A stretch of 64,000 nucleotides of DNA from DASPJR01 sp035628505. Lineage in GTDB: Bacteria > Planctomycetota > SZUA-567 > H5-PLA8. The first letter of the stretch is position 1, and each line of letters begins with the position of its first letter. The stretch covers positions 7,301 to 71,300 of the forward strand of contig DASPJR010000149.1 in assembly GCA_035628505.1 (NCBI GenBank), given 5' to 3'. Under the pieces are notes generated by a model. That model was not told the DNA's origin. It saw nothing but the letters and a program-made list of their open reading frames with translations, and made no database searches. Made by a program: the position numbers and the translations under genes. Below, one piece after another: positions 8,406 through 19,900 of this stretch.

Positions 8406-9515
8406 ATGAGACCCCTGGCGCATGCATTGTTTTTTGGATGCGTGCTCGTGAGTGCAGGTACCTTCGCGGGCACGACCGATCCTCAGCCGTTTGTTCAGGA
8501 TAGTTTTGACGAGCAGCAGAACGGCGTACGCATCTTTTTTGGAGGCAACAACTCCAACTCCGTTGGGCTCGATTACGACATGTTTCCCTACAAGGCGGAC
8601 GGAACAGTCGACATGTCGCCGGTGGCCGACCCCAGTAGTGTTTACAAGCCAAATCACGTGGATCCCATGCCTACCGCCAATGGGTATTCGTACACGGCTC
8701 CAGCAGCGTTATATACCGGTGGTCCCTTGTGGACCTATGAGAAATACAACGGTCTTCAAACGGGAAACGTATGGCAGGTGCAGACAGTAAACGGAGTCCA
8801 AAAATGGGCTAAAACGGTCCCAGCGATCACGATTCCCAGCTATACAGCAGGATGGATCAATGGAACATTGGATATACAGAGAACCGGCATTGTGTATGAC
8901 AAGATGCATACAACTGAACAACTGATGGGAGGCCAGTCGAATAAGGCGTCGGATCCTCGGGCCGAGCTCGACGCACTGATTAATTCAGCGAAAGCTTCAG
9001 CTAATTACGAAATACTTACTGGGTTGGGCGGAAACGCGCCACTGAATCTATATGGTTCGCCGGATAGCCCAGTTGTGGTTTGGGCACATGGAACCAAGAA
9101 CCCCGACGGTACGATCAACGAAGGAAAGCTCTCGCTGACCACCACGGTTGGATGGGGGATTCTAATTGTCGAGGTCGACGACCCCGCGAAAGGCGGACTG
9201 GTCTTTGCAGGTACACAGAGCCGCTGGACGGGCCTGGTGATAGTTGTCGCGAACAAGACGCCCAATGGAACAGGTCAGGACGTACTGGATCTTCAGGGTT
9301 CCGATCAGGTGAAAATCGTGGGCGGCGCCTACGTTTACATGCGGAACCAGAAACGCACCGGCGAGATACTGCTGACAGACCCGCGTACAAGCGTCGCGAA
9401 GCTGGCCGGTAACGGGAGCATCCTTTTCTCAAACAACGCAATCAACATGGCGTTTAGAGCCAAGCCGACATCCGTGGTCGTGCGGTCCTGGCGCAAGCTG
9501 GCTGAAAACGAATAG
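8406..9515 (+). CDS. Secreted protein resembling the C-terminal part of PilX-type proteins
   Basis: The start is taken at ATG 8406, which has CCGGAGA just upstream and gives a signal peptide (MRPLAHALFFGCVLVSAGTF, cleavage near AGT). The mature part begins with a Thr/Asn-rich section. It then has DPRAELDALINSAKAS and a beta-rich tail (WGILIVEVDDPAKGGLVFAG, TQSRWTGLVIVV, VKIVGGAYVYM, NGSILFSNNAI). That pattern of repeated short strands resembles the tail seen in long PilX-like proteins, where it follows the pilin helix; here it stands as a separate secreted protein without the helix. It probably belongs to the same surface structure as the three pilins. Adenine/thymine use is visibly higher than in the housekeeping genes downstream. 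Function unknown. Confidence 0.6.
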   Translation: MRPLAHALFFGCVLVSAGTFAGTTDPQPFVQDSFDEQQNGVRIFFGGNNSNSVGLDYDMFPYKADGTVDMSPVADPSSVYKPNHVDPMPTANGYSYTAPAALYTGGPLWTYEKYNGLQTGNVWQVQTVNGVQKWAKTVPAITIPSYTAGWINGTLDIQRTGIVYDKMHTTEQLMGGQSNKASDPRAELDALINSAKASANYEILTGLGGNAPLNLYGSPDSPVVVWAHGTKNPDGTINEGKLSLTTTVGWGILIVEVDDPAKGGLVFAGTQSRWTGLVIVVANKTPNGTGQDVLDLQGSDQVKIVGGAYVYMRNQKRTGEILLTDPRTSVAKLAGNGSILFSNNAINMAFRAKPTSVVVRSWRKLAENE

Positions 9516-9531
9516 CGACTTTGAGGCGAAT

Positions 9532-10821
9532 ATGAGAAATGGGATAATGATCAGCCTGCATGAAAAGCCGCGGGTAAAACGCCGGAAATACGCCCCCGGA
9601 GACGGCACTCCCAGGCAGCGCTCCGTTCTTCTCGGCTGCGTGGGCCTCTGCGCTGTCCTCGTTTTTGTCCTGCCAGCCAACCATTCGGATGATGACGCTG
9701 CGCCTGACCAGGCAACAACCCCAGTGCCGGCGCGTCCATACCCTAAGCCGCACACACACGTTCAAACCGCGCGGCCGGCAGCTTTGTTTCGCGAAGAAAG
9801 CATCGTTGTTCCGCCTTTGCCGCCCATTGAGGACGTAGTGAGAAGCAGTTTCTCTACGCCAGAAGAACTGAACGCCAGAGTTGAAACGCTGTTGAAATAC
9901 TTTGATCAGTCCGGCGCAGCGGAATACCCGGCGGCCTACAAGGCTCTGCTTTCACACCGCGAAGACCTGATCCGGCGCTTGCCCGGGTTGATTGCAAAAC
10001 ATGAAGGCAACGCTTTGATTTATCTGGCGAAGGCAGCAGCTGAATTGAACGCGAGCAACGCCCTGCCTGCACTCATCAACAGGCTGGGAGACAGTTCGCA
10101 AGGCGTGCTTTCCGCCGGCAAAGCACTCGTGGAAGCGATCGATTCATTTTCAGAGCCTGAGGCACGAAAGTTCATCTTGAATGCGATGTCGGGTTCAAAC
10201 GGTACACCACGGAACGCTCTGTGGCACGCCCTCGGTCCGCGTCTGACCGACGAGCAGCTTGCATTGGCGCTGAAAATCACTGCCAGCGGCGGCCCCGAAT
10301 GCTTTGATGCTGCCGAAGTGCTGACGCGCTACGCAACTACCTTTGAGCGGTCCAGCGTATTGCGAACTAAGATTCAGGAGCTTCTCGAAGGCAAGAAAGG
10401 CGATGCGCGCCTGGCATTAATCCTGGCGGCCGCCGGTATGGATTCAGCGGCTGTAAATTCATGGCTGCAGATTTTTCTGTATGATTCAGACCTGAAAGTC
10501 CGGCAAATTGTGGTTCAAGCGCTGGGCCGCTCGCCGGATTACAAACCGATTGTTATTGATCTCATCAAGAGCGATGCAGAGCCGGATCTCCGCAAGGCCG
10601 CAGTACGTGTGCTGGGCGCGCACCAGGATGACGCCGTTCTCGCGCTGATGATCGACCTGCTCAACGACGATGCGCTGCAGCGGGAAGCGCACTGCGTCCT
10701 AGTCCGGGCCAACAACGCGAAAGATCTCGGCTGGTTTGACTTTGTCTGGAAGGAATGGCTCGCGAGCGGCGGGGCAAGAGCTGCCCTTGCGACCCGCTCA
10801 AAAGAAAGCGGAAATTATTAA
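9532..10821 (+). CDS. Membrane-anchored HEAT-repeat protein
   Basis: This 429-residue protein is the last gene of the pilin operon, 16 bases after the preceding stop, with TGAGG before the ATG. A basic N-terminus is followed by one hydrophobic segment (VLLGCVGLCAVLVFVLPA, about residues 31-48) and a Pro/Ala-rich linker. The rest is alpha-helical and shows HEAT-type repeats, clearest at VRQIVVQALGRSPDYKPIVI and LRKAAVRVLGAHQDDAVLAL. The topology suggests a single-span anchor with a periplasmic repeat domain that binds other proteins, plausibly the pilin-like complex. No catalytic motif is seen. Confidence 0.7.
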   Translation: MRNGIMISLHEKPRVKRRKYAPGDGTPRQRSVLLGCVGLCAVLVFVLPANHSDDDAAPDQATTPVPARPYPKPHTHVQTARPAALFREESIVVPPLPPIEDVVRSSFSTPEELNARVETLLKYFDQSGAAEYPAAYKALLSHREDLIRRLPGLIAKHEGNALIYLAKAAAELNASNALPALINRLGDSSQGVLSAGKALVEAIDSFSEPEARKFILNAMSGSNGTPRNALWHALGPRLTDEQLALALKITASGGPECFDAAEVLTRYATTFERSSVLRTKIQELLEGKKGDARLALILAAAGMDSAAVNSWLQIFLYDSDLKVRQIVVQALGRSPDYKPIVIDLIKSDAEPDLRKAAVRVLGAHQDDAVLALMIDLLNDDALQREAHCVLVRANNAKDLGWFDFVWKEWLASGGARAALATRSKESGNY

Positions 10822-10838
10822 CATTTATCTTTCCGCTT
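10806..10838. terminator. Hairpin between convergent genes
   Basis: AAGCGGAAA (10806-10814) pairs with TTTCCGCTT (10830-10838) across a 15-base AT-rich loop that contains the stop of the HEAT gene. There is no long T-run, so activity as a Rho-independent terminator is uncertain. The position between the plus-strand operon and the minus-strand giant gene fits. The remaining 116 bases up to 10954 hold nothing recognisable. Confidence 0.4.
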
Positions 10839-10954
10839 CATCTTCACCAAACGATGCCGGGAAGTCTAAGGACTGGAGCAGATCACGCTCGAGGCTGAAA
10901 ACGGCTGAACTACTTCGCGTGAAAAACTGAAGCGCATCCAGTTCGTCGCCCCTA

Positions 10955-13900
10955 TCACCGGCGTGCCTCCTTCCTCAAACGTGCCTGCCCTGTGCCCGCT
11001 CCTGTGCTGGAGTACGTTGTCGTCGTTACGGATTGGAATGGCTGGCCCATGAAGATGATGCTGACCTTCACAACGCGTGGCACTGCTGTCACCGAAGTGT
11101 TAATCATCTGTTCATCCGCAAGCCTGGGGGCATAGATTCCCTTCAGGAAGCGAACCGTGAAGTAGTAGAACTCGCTTCCCTTTTTCGGCATCAGCGCAAA
11201 AATGTCGCCTGTTGCGGTTGTCGCGCGGCCACGGCCGTTGAGTGTGAACTGCTTTGTGACTCCGCCGATATCCACAATCACCGTTCTTCCCTCCAGCGAG
11301 GCCCGGCTCTTCGGGAGCAATCCACGGGCATAGATCGTGTCTGTTCCCGGGTTGCTGAAATTGAAGTACAGATGCAGTCTTCGGAGCGCAAGACCGCGCG
11401 GCACAATCAGTTCGTTCGTGACCGGTGTCGACGCTGCACTGAAAGGATTCGTTCCAACGTTGGCTTCGATTTCGTCCGGCACAAAGTCACCGTCGGAATC
11501 GATAAATGAATTGCCGAGCCCGCCGGCGTTCGGGAAACTCAGCGGATCGTTCGGATTGCTGCCGGATGCCGTCTCCATTGCGTTGTCAAATCCGTCGCCG
11601 TCACGGTCAAGGTCGGCGTTATCTAGAATGCTATCGCCGTCCAGGTCGCCCGGCAGGCTTGTAATCGGCACATACACCCGCACGCTCACAGAACCGGAAA
11701 CCTTCGCGCCGTGTGTGTCTGTAACCGTCACACTGACGGTGTATGTTCCCGGCACAGTGAAAGCATGAACCGGATTCTGCTCAGAAGAGCTTGCGCCATC
11801 GCCAAAGACCCACGCGTACGTCAAGGCATCGCCGTTGGGATCGCTGGCGCTGATCTGGAATGACGATTTCTGAAGCACCGCAAGGGTCGAAGGTGTCGCT
11901 GTCGGGCCAGACAGAATCTTCGGGTCAATATTCGAAACACTGAGCGTGACGCTCGCTTCGTCGTCTTCATTCTTTCCAACGCCGTTGCCAGGCGTCGAAT
12001 CCGGATCAAATTGAACTGCTTCCGTGATTTCGGCGCTGAAGACAGCCGCACCCGGCAGCTGCACAGTGGTCTGAATGCTCAGGGAACTGGAGCCATTCAG
12101 GGCGAGGGCACCGACGGTCCAGACTCCTGTCGAGCTGTCGTAACCGGGCGCGTCCGCAGACTCAAACTTGATCCCGGCGGGAAGTTTTGCGGTTACCACG
12201 ACTCCGGCAGCATTGTCCTTGCCTTTGTTCGTTACGGTTAGAACAAAGTCAACTTTGTCGTTTGCGTTCGCTGTCAAAGCACTGGCTGTAAGCGTTAGCG
12301 AAAGATCGCTTTGTTCCGGCACCAGTTGATAGCTGGCCTGATCGTCTTCCGTAGCGACGCTGTTATTGGGCGTCGAATCTGGATCGTACTGATCGACTGC
12401 GGCCACCTGTGCACTACTCGTAATCGCGGCGGGCGCTGTGACCTTCGCGCTGATCGCCAGTGTTGCGGCAGCTCCGGCCGAAATGCTGGCGCGACTCCAG
12501 GTTCCAGTCGTGCTGTTGTATTCAGTGGATGGACTGGCGGATACAAACGTCATGCCCGCAGGCAGAGTGGCAGCGACAGCAACATTTGTCGCGGCGTCAG
12601 GACCGCCGTTGCTGAGTGTCAGCGTGAGCGTGATGATATCACCGACGTTTGGCGTCTGGGAACTCACTGACGCACTTAGTGAAAGATCGGCAATCTGTGG
12701 AACAAGCGTGATACTGGACTGATCGTCCTCAGCGCCATTGCCGTTGTTCGGCGTCGAATCCGGATCGTACTGGTCTTCTGCACTGACTTCGGCGGTCAGT
12801 GTCTTCGCGCCGCTGTTCGCAACGGCAGCGGTGATCTGCAGCGTGGTGCTTGCGTTGGCCGCCAGCGTTCCAGCAGTCCACAGTCCATTTGAGCTATTGT
12901 ACGCCGCAGACGGAGCTGCGCTCACGAACGTCAGGCCTGCCGGCAGCGGCGCGTTTACGAGCACACTTGATGCCGCATCCGGGCCGCTATTGCTGAGCGT
13001 GAGTGTGAACGTAACATTATCGCCAACGTTCGGAACAAGCGTACTGGCCGTTAACGTCAGACTGAGATCGGTCTGCTGAGTTGTGATAGTTGAGCTCGCA
13101 CTATCGTCTTCGGTTCCTCCATTATTGGGCGTAGAATCCGGATCGTACTGGTCGGCCGCGGTAATCTCTGCGGAGTTCGTCTGCGCAACTGGCGAGTTCA
13201 CCGTGGCCGTTATCTCAAGAGTCGCAGTTGCACCTGACGCGACATTGCCGACCGTCCACATGCCAGTCGTATCGTTGAATGCTGCTGACGGGTTTGCGCT
13301 GACGAAGGTGAGGCCAGGTGGCAGCGTATTCTGTACGGCCACGTTGTTTGCGGCGTCCGGCCCCCCATTGCTGACCGTCAGCGTGAAGGTCACATTCGTG
13401 TTCAGCAGCGGGTTTGAAACGTCTACGGTCATCGAGAGACTCAGGTCGGCCTGCTGGGGCGTCACGGTGACGCTCGCCAGATCATCTTCCGCAGCCGCCG
13501 CGTTATTGGGGGTCGAGTCACTGTCATACTGATCGACATCGGTCACCTCGAACGACGCAGTCATTGCGGGTGCGGTGGCGACCAGAGCACTGATTTGCAA
13601 GGATGCGCTGGATGTTGCATTGATGGTGCCGATCGTCCAGAGCCCGGTCGAACTGTTGTAGCTGGCCGCTGGTGAGGCGGAAACGAACGTCAGACCGGCA
13701 GGCAGGACGCATGTCGCCTCCACATTTGTGGCCGCGTTAGGTCCGGCGTTCTGAACAGTGAGTGTGAACGTAATCGTGTCGCCCACGTTTGGCGTGGAGA
13801 AATCGACACTCATGCTGGAACTCAGGTCGGCAACCTGCGGCGTGACCGTGACGCTGGCAATATCGTCTTCAGCCGCGGCGCCGTTGTTGGGTGTCGAATC

Positions 13901-16900
13901 CGGATCGTATTGAGCGACGCCCGTGACTTCCGCCGTATTGACTTTGGCGCCGCTGGTCGCGACCGTTGCATTTATCTCGAGCGTCGCCGTGTTGCCGGCG
14001 GGCAGATTGGTGATGCTCCACTGGCCATTTGAACTGTTGTAATTGCCTGCGGGGTTGGCCGAGACGAATGTCAGTCCGGCGGGGAGTAGATCGGTAATTA
14101 CGATGTTGTCGGCAGCGTCTGGACCGGAATTTTGAACTGTTACGGTGAACTTGATCGTATCACCGACGTTCGGAGACGCGTTATCGACACTTACGCTGAC
14201 ATTGAGGTCTGCTTCCTGCGGTGTAAGCGAGGCACTGGCCTGATCGTCTTCAGCGGCGACATTGTTGTTTTCAGTTGAGTCCGAATCGGCCTGATCGACG
14301 GCAGATACTTCAGCCACATTTGTTTTTGTCCCGTTGGTGAGCACCAGCGCAGTGATCTGCAGCGAAGCCGAACCGCTCGCGGCAAGTCCGCCGACAGTCC
14401 ATTGGCCCGTGCCGCTGTTAAATGCAGCTGCGGGATTAGCCGAGACGAACGACATGCCTGCAGGGAGCGTATTATTGACCACGACACTGCTTGCTGCATC
14501 GGGCCCGGCATTGTTCAAGGTGAGCGTAAACGTCACATTATCGCCGACGTTCGGGTTTGAAACATTCACTGACATGTTCAGGCTCAAATCGGCGACTTGC
14601 GGCGTGAGCGAAGCGCTGGCGCGGTCGTCTTCGGCTGCACCGTTGTTGGGGGTTGAATCCGGATCGTGCTGATCGACAGCAACGACTTCCGCGGTGTTTG
14701 TCTTCGTTCCGATGGATGTGACCTGGGCCGTGAGCTGCAGCGTGGCCGAATTGCCGGCGGCGAGTGAGGCTACGGTCCAAACGCCAGTACCTGAGTTGTA
14801 ATCCGCCGCCGGATTGGCACTGACGAATGATAGCCCCGCGGGCAGCACGTCGCCAACTTGGATATTCGTTGCCGCATCCACTCCGCCGTTCGTCAGGGTC
14901 AGCGTAAACGTGACATTATCGCCGACATTCGGCGCCGCGTTACTGACGCTCATCGTCAGGCTGAGGTCGGCACGCTGCGGCGTGATCGTGCTCGCCGCTT
15001 TATCGTCTTCATTTGCTCCGTTGTTGGGAGTTGAATCCGAATCGTACTGATCGGCAAAGGTGATTTCAGCGCTGTTCGTCTGCGGATCAGGCGAGGTGAC
15101 TTTGGCTGTCAGCTGAATCGACGCCGTTCCGCCCGATGCCACAGCGCCCACGGTCCACGTGTTCGTGCCGCTGTTGTAGGCTGCGGCAGGATTGGCGCTG
15201 ACAAACGATAGCCCTGTCGGGAACGTATTCACAACTGCCACGTTGCTGGCAGCATCCGGGCCTGCATTGCTTACAGTGAGGGTAAAGGTAATGTTCTGAT
15301 TCAAATTGGGAGCGGCGGAGTCAACAGTCATGCCGAGGCTCAGATCCGAAACTTGCGGCGTGATGCTCTGGTTGGCTAGATCATCCTCGGCTGCGCCGTT
15401 ATTGGGTGTCGAGTCGGAATCGTATTGATCAGCCGCGGCAACCTCGAAGCTGAGCGTCTTGGTTCCAGACGTTGCGACAACCGTTGTGATCTGAAGGGTG
15501 GCGGTCGCAGTCGAATTAATTGTTCCGATGCTCCAGAGCCCGGTGCCGCTGTTGTAGCTTGCCGCGGGATTGGCGGACGAGAAGGTCAAGCCTGCCGGCA
15601 GACTGACCGTAGCCGTAACATTCGTCGCTGCATTCGGGCCGCTGTTGAGAACCGTCAACGTAAACGTGATGCTGTTACCGACGTTGGGCGTCGCGTTCGT
15701 AACCGTGACGTTCGCGCTGAGATCGGCAACCTGCGGCGTTACTGTCGCGCTGCTGTAATCATCTTCTGCGTTTGCGCCGTTGCCCGGAGTGGAATCAGGG
15801 TCGTGCTGAGTGACAGCCGTGACTTCGGCGGCGGCAACCTTTGCGCCGCTGGTCGTTACCTTCGCTGTGACAGTTATCGATGTCGTTTGCGAACTGTTCA
15901 GATTTCCGACGCTCCACTGGCCATTGGTGCTGTTGTACGAACCGGAATTGGACGCCACGAACGAGAGCCCGCCAGGCAGTGGCAGAGTCACCACGACTCC
16001 GGTTGCATTGTTCGGGCCGGCGTTGGTAACCGACAGCGTAAAGATCACGTTGTCATTCACATTCGGTGTTGCGTTGTCGACAGTCAGGCCGACGCTGAGA
16101 TCGGCTGTCAACGGGGTAACGGTTGAGCTGGCCTGATCGTCCTCAGCCGCATTGTTGTTGTTTTTCACCGAATCTGAGTCTGCCTGGTCCACGCCGAAAA
16201 CTTCAGCAGTGTTCGTCTTGGCGCCCGCAGTTGTGACTTTGGCCGTAATAGTGAGTGTTGACGAAGCGCTCGATCCCAGTGCTCCGACGGTCCACATTCC
16301 TGTGCCGCTGTTGTAATTGGCGGACGGGTTGGCTGAAACAAAGGAGAGTCCTCCGGGGAGGATGTCACGGACGACCACATTGCTGGCCGCGTCTGGCCCC
16401 GCATTGGCAACTGTCAGCGTAAACGTGACGTTGTCATTCACGTTGGGTGCGGCGACGTCGACGCTCATCGAGAGGCTCAGGTCCGCCACCTGCGGCGTAA
16501 GGGAAGCGGTGGCCTTGTCGTCTTCGCTGGCGTCATTGTTTGGCGTCGAATCGGTGTCGTATTGGTCGACCACGAAAACTTCCGCCGAATTGGTCTTGGT
16601 GCCAGTGGAAGTGACCTGGGCGGTAATCTGCAGAGTTGTGGAGGTGATGCCGAGCGATGCAACCGACCAGATCCCCGTTCCCGAATTAAAGGCGGCTGCC
16701 GGATTCGCACTCACAAAGGACATACCCGCCGGCAGTGTGTTCTTGACCTGAATGTTTGTGGCCGTATCCGGGCCGGCATTTGTGAGCGTCAACGTGAAGA
16801 TCACATTATCGCCAACATTCGGCGTGGCGTTGTTAACGCTCATTCCCAGGCTCAGATCGGCAGACTGAGGCGTGATGGCGACGCTGCCGTAATCGTCTTC

Positions 16901-19900
16901 ACCATTTGAAGTGCCATTGGCCGGGGTCGAGTCGCTATCGAACTGGTCGGCGGCGGTGATTTCGGCCGTGTTCGTTTTTGCTCCGAGAGTGGTGGCACGC
17001 GCGGTAATCTGCAGCGTGCGCGGCGCTCCAACGTTCACCGTTCCGGCAGACCACACGCCGGTCGCACTGTTGTACTCAATGGCCGGACTGGCCGAAACAA
17101 AGCTGACGCCGGCCGGCAGCAGATCATTCACTACAACGCCTGTGGCATTGCTTGGCCCATCATTGGTAATCGTTACCGAGTAAATGAAGTTTTCATTGAT
17201 GTTCGGCGTGGCATTGCTGGTAGTAACACCAAGACTGAGGTCGGCAATTCTCGGTGTCACCGTGATGCTGGCACGGTCGTCTTCAGCATTGCCTACCCCG
17301 TTGTTGGGCGTGGAATCCGGATCGTATTCCACATGCGCGGTGATCTGCGCAGTCGTGGTTTTTGCTGCTGATGTGTCTACTCGAGCGGTAATCTGCAGCG
17401 ACTTCGTGCCGCTCGCCGCTACGGACGATCCCAGCGTCCACACGCCGGTACCCGTGTTGTATTCAGCAGCCGGATTAACGGATTGAATCGTCAGTCCCGC
17501 AGGAAGATTGTGCTGCACGACAACACCGGTTGCTGTATCGGGTCCGGCGTTGGAGACGGTAAGCGTATATACAATGTTCTGAAGCTTATTCGGCGTGGCA
17601 TTATCAACTGCGAGAGACAATGACAGATCGGCTTCGGCGGGCCGCACGTTCATGCTGGCCTGATCGTCTTCACTTGCAAGACCGTTGCCGGGCGTCGAAT
17701 CGGGGTCGTCCTGCAGCATGCTGGTCAATTCGGCCGTGTTCGTCTTTGTGCCCAGCGTCGCCATCGTGCAGGTGATCTGCAGCGTCGCGCTGGCGCCGCT
17801 GGCAATCGTGCCCGCCGACCACGCTCCAGTCGTGGAATTGTACGTGCCGGCGAGGGTTGAATGCGAAACATACGTCAGGCCCGCCGGTAACAGATCGGTG
17901 ACCACGACCTGGTACGCCGGACTGGGTCCTGCGTTCGCCGCGGTGATCGTGAAGACCATGTTCGTTCCGAGAACCGGTGTGGAGTCGTCGGCGCTCATCG
18001 TCACACTGATGTCGGCCTTGAGCGGAGTGATCGTCTGGCTGCCGCGGTCGTCTTCTGCGTTTGCAGTCCCATTATTCTTGATTGAATCCGGATCGTACTG
18101 ATCGGCATCCGAGACCTGGACCGAGTTCACCTTCACACCTTTGTTGTCGACTTTGGCAGTGATCTGCATCGTCGCGCTGCTTCCGCTGTTCACGGTCGGA
18201 ACGGTCCAGATTCCGGTCGCACTGTTGAACTGTGCCGCAGGGTTGGCGGAGACAAACGACAGTCCCGCCGGGAGAATGTCCTCCACCTTTACACCCGTGG
18301 CCGGGCCTGGGCCTGCATTGGAGAGCGTGAGCGTAAAAACAACATTGTCGAGAATAATGGGCGTGGCGTTGTCGACAGTGATACCCAGCGACAAATCGGC
18401 AGGGCGGCTGAAGCCGAAATCAATGGTCATGTTGGTGTTGAAGTTGTCACCATCGTTGGTGGGCTCGGTTCCGGCATTCAATGTGACGGCGCCTGAAACG
18501 ACGCCCAGTCCCGCCACCGGCCGCCCGCTATCATTATTATCCACATCGTCATCAGGATCAGTTTCGACGCCTGGATCGAGCACAGTCGAGCGGAAGGTGC
18601 TGCTGATGTACGTATTGAGCGGATTGCCGGCATTAAAATTACTTTGCGGAATCTGAACGATATAGGTGCCGGAAAAAAGGAAGTCAAAACGGTAGAAGCC
18701 GCTGGCGTCCGTCGTCGTCGTTCCGATCAGCGTATCAGTCCCTGTTTCAAGCGTTCCGTTGCCGTTCACGTCCTGGTACAGGTTCACACTTACGCCGGCA
18801 ATGCCCAGCTCGCCGGCATCCAACAGACCATTGTTATTGATGTCGTTGAACACACGGTTGCCCAGGCCGCAGACCGGAAGCCGTGCCGTGTAGACATCCC
18901 AGAGGCTGTTCTTGTCGTCGGGAACCAGGTCGGTCGCGCGACTGATAAAGACACATGTTTCACCATTCGTACTGAGCTGCACCACATCGGAAGGACCATT
19001 CGCTGTCGTGGTACCATTAGAGGTGCTGTGGCTACAGAGAATCATCGTGTTTGTGGCGGTGTTATAGAGGAAGATGTCATCGGTGAGAGCCAGGTCGGTT
19101 TGTCCCGGGACGAGATTAGTTGACTGCGAACGCAGCACGACATAAGAGCCGTCGTCGGCAATGGCTGGTGCGAGGTTCACACTGTCTGCGTCTCCAGTGG
19201 TCGTGGCTGAACCGGGAATGTGGCTGATCAGCCTGTTGGTATTGGTGGTCCTATCCCACAGGTACACGTCCTCTTTGGCATTAGTATCCGTAATGCCACT
19301 AACAAGGTCTGTCGCATAGGTGTTGTAAAGCACATACCGGCCGTCATTCGTGATGAAGCCGAAGCGTGAATCATTGTTGCTGACTGTATTGGTACCGCTG
19401 GCGGCGTGGCTGATCAGGGTGAAGCTCTCGGTCGCCTTGCTGTACAGGTACATGCGCCGGCGGCCGCCAGAGCCATCGCCCGTGTAGTCATGCAGGAGAT
19501 CCAGTGCCACAAACACTCCGTTCACGCTGGAGCTGATCGACATATTCGTAGGCGCAGCACTATTCCCGTGCGTTTTCAAGGGGTCGCCGGGGGCATGGTT
19601 CACAACACTGATGCTGCCGTCTGTGCGTTTCCACAGGAATACGTCAGGACCGCCGTTGACGTCGCCGTTGGGAGCGATGTTCGAACCGGATGAAAGGAAG
19701 ACGACCCAGTCGCCATCGTCGCTTAGCGCGAAATTCTGGCTCAGCCCGTTTGATGCCTGCAGGTTGTTTCCTGCCGCGTGGCTGATGAGCTGGCTGGTGT
19801 CATTCACGCGGTCATACAGGAAAATATCCTGCAGGCCTGCGTTGTCGACGAAGCCGGTAATCAGGTCCGCTGCAAAACTGCGGAACACAACATAGCGGCC

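Noticed and set aside
15425..16126. Plus-strand frames of 100-230 residues through the giant gene
   Set aside because: They recur in each DUF11 repeat as the antisense of the same codons; no independent coding signal.
11930..18403. Direct repeats as possible CRISPR or transposon array
   Set aside because: The repeats are about 380 bp and code for successive DUF11 domains in one continuous frame.
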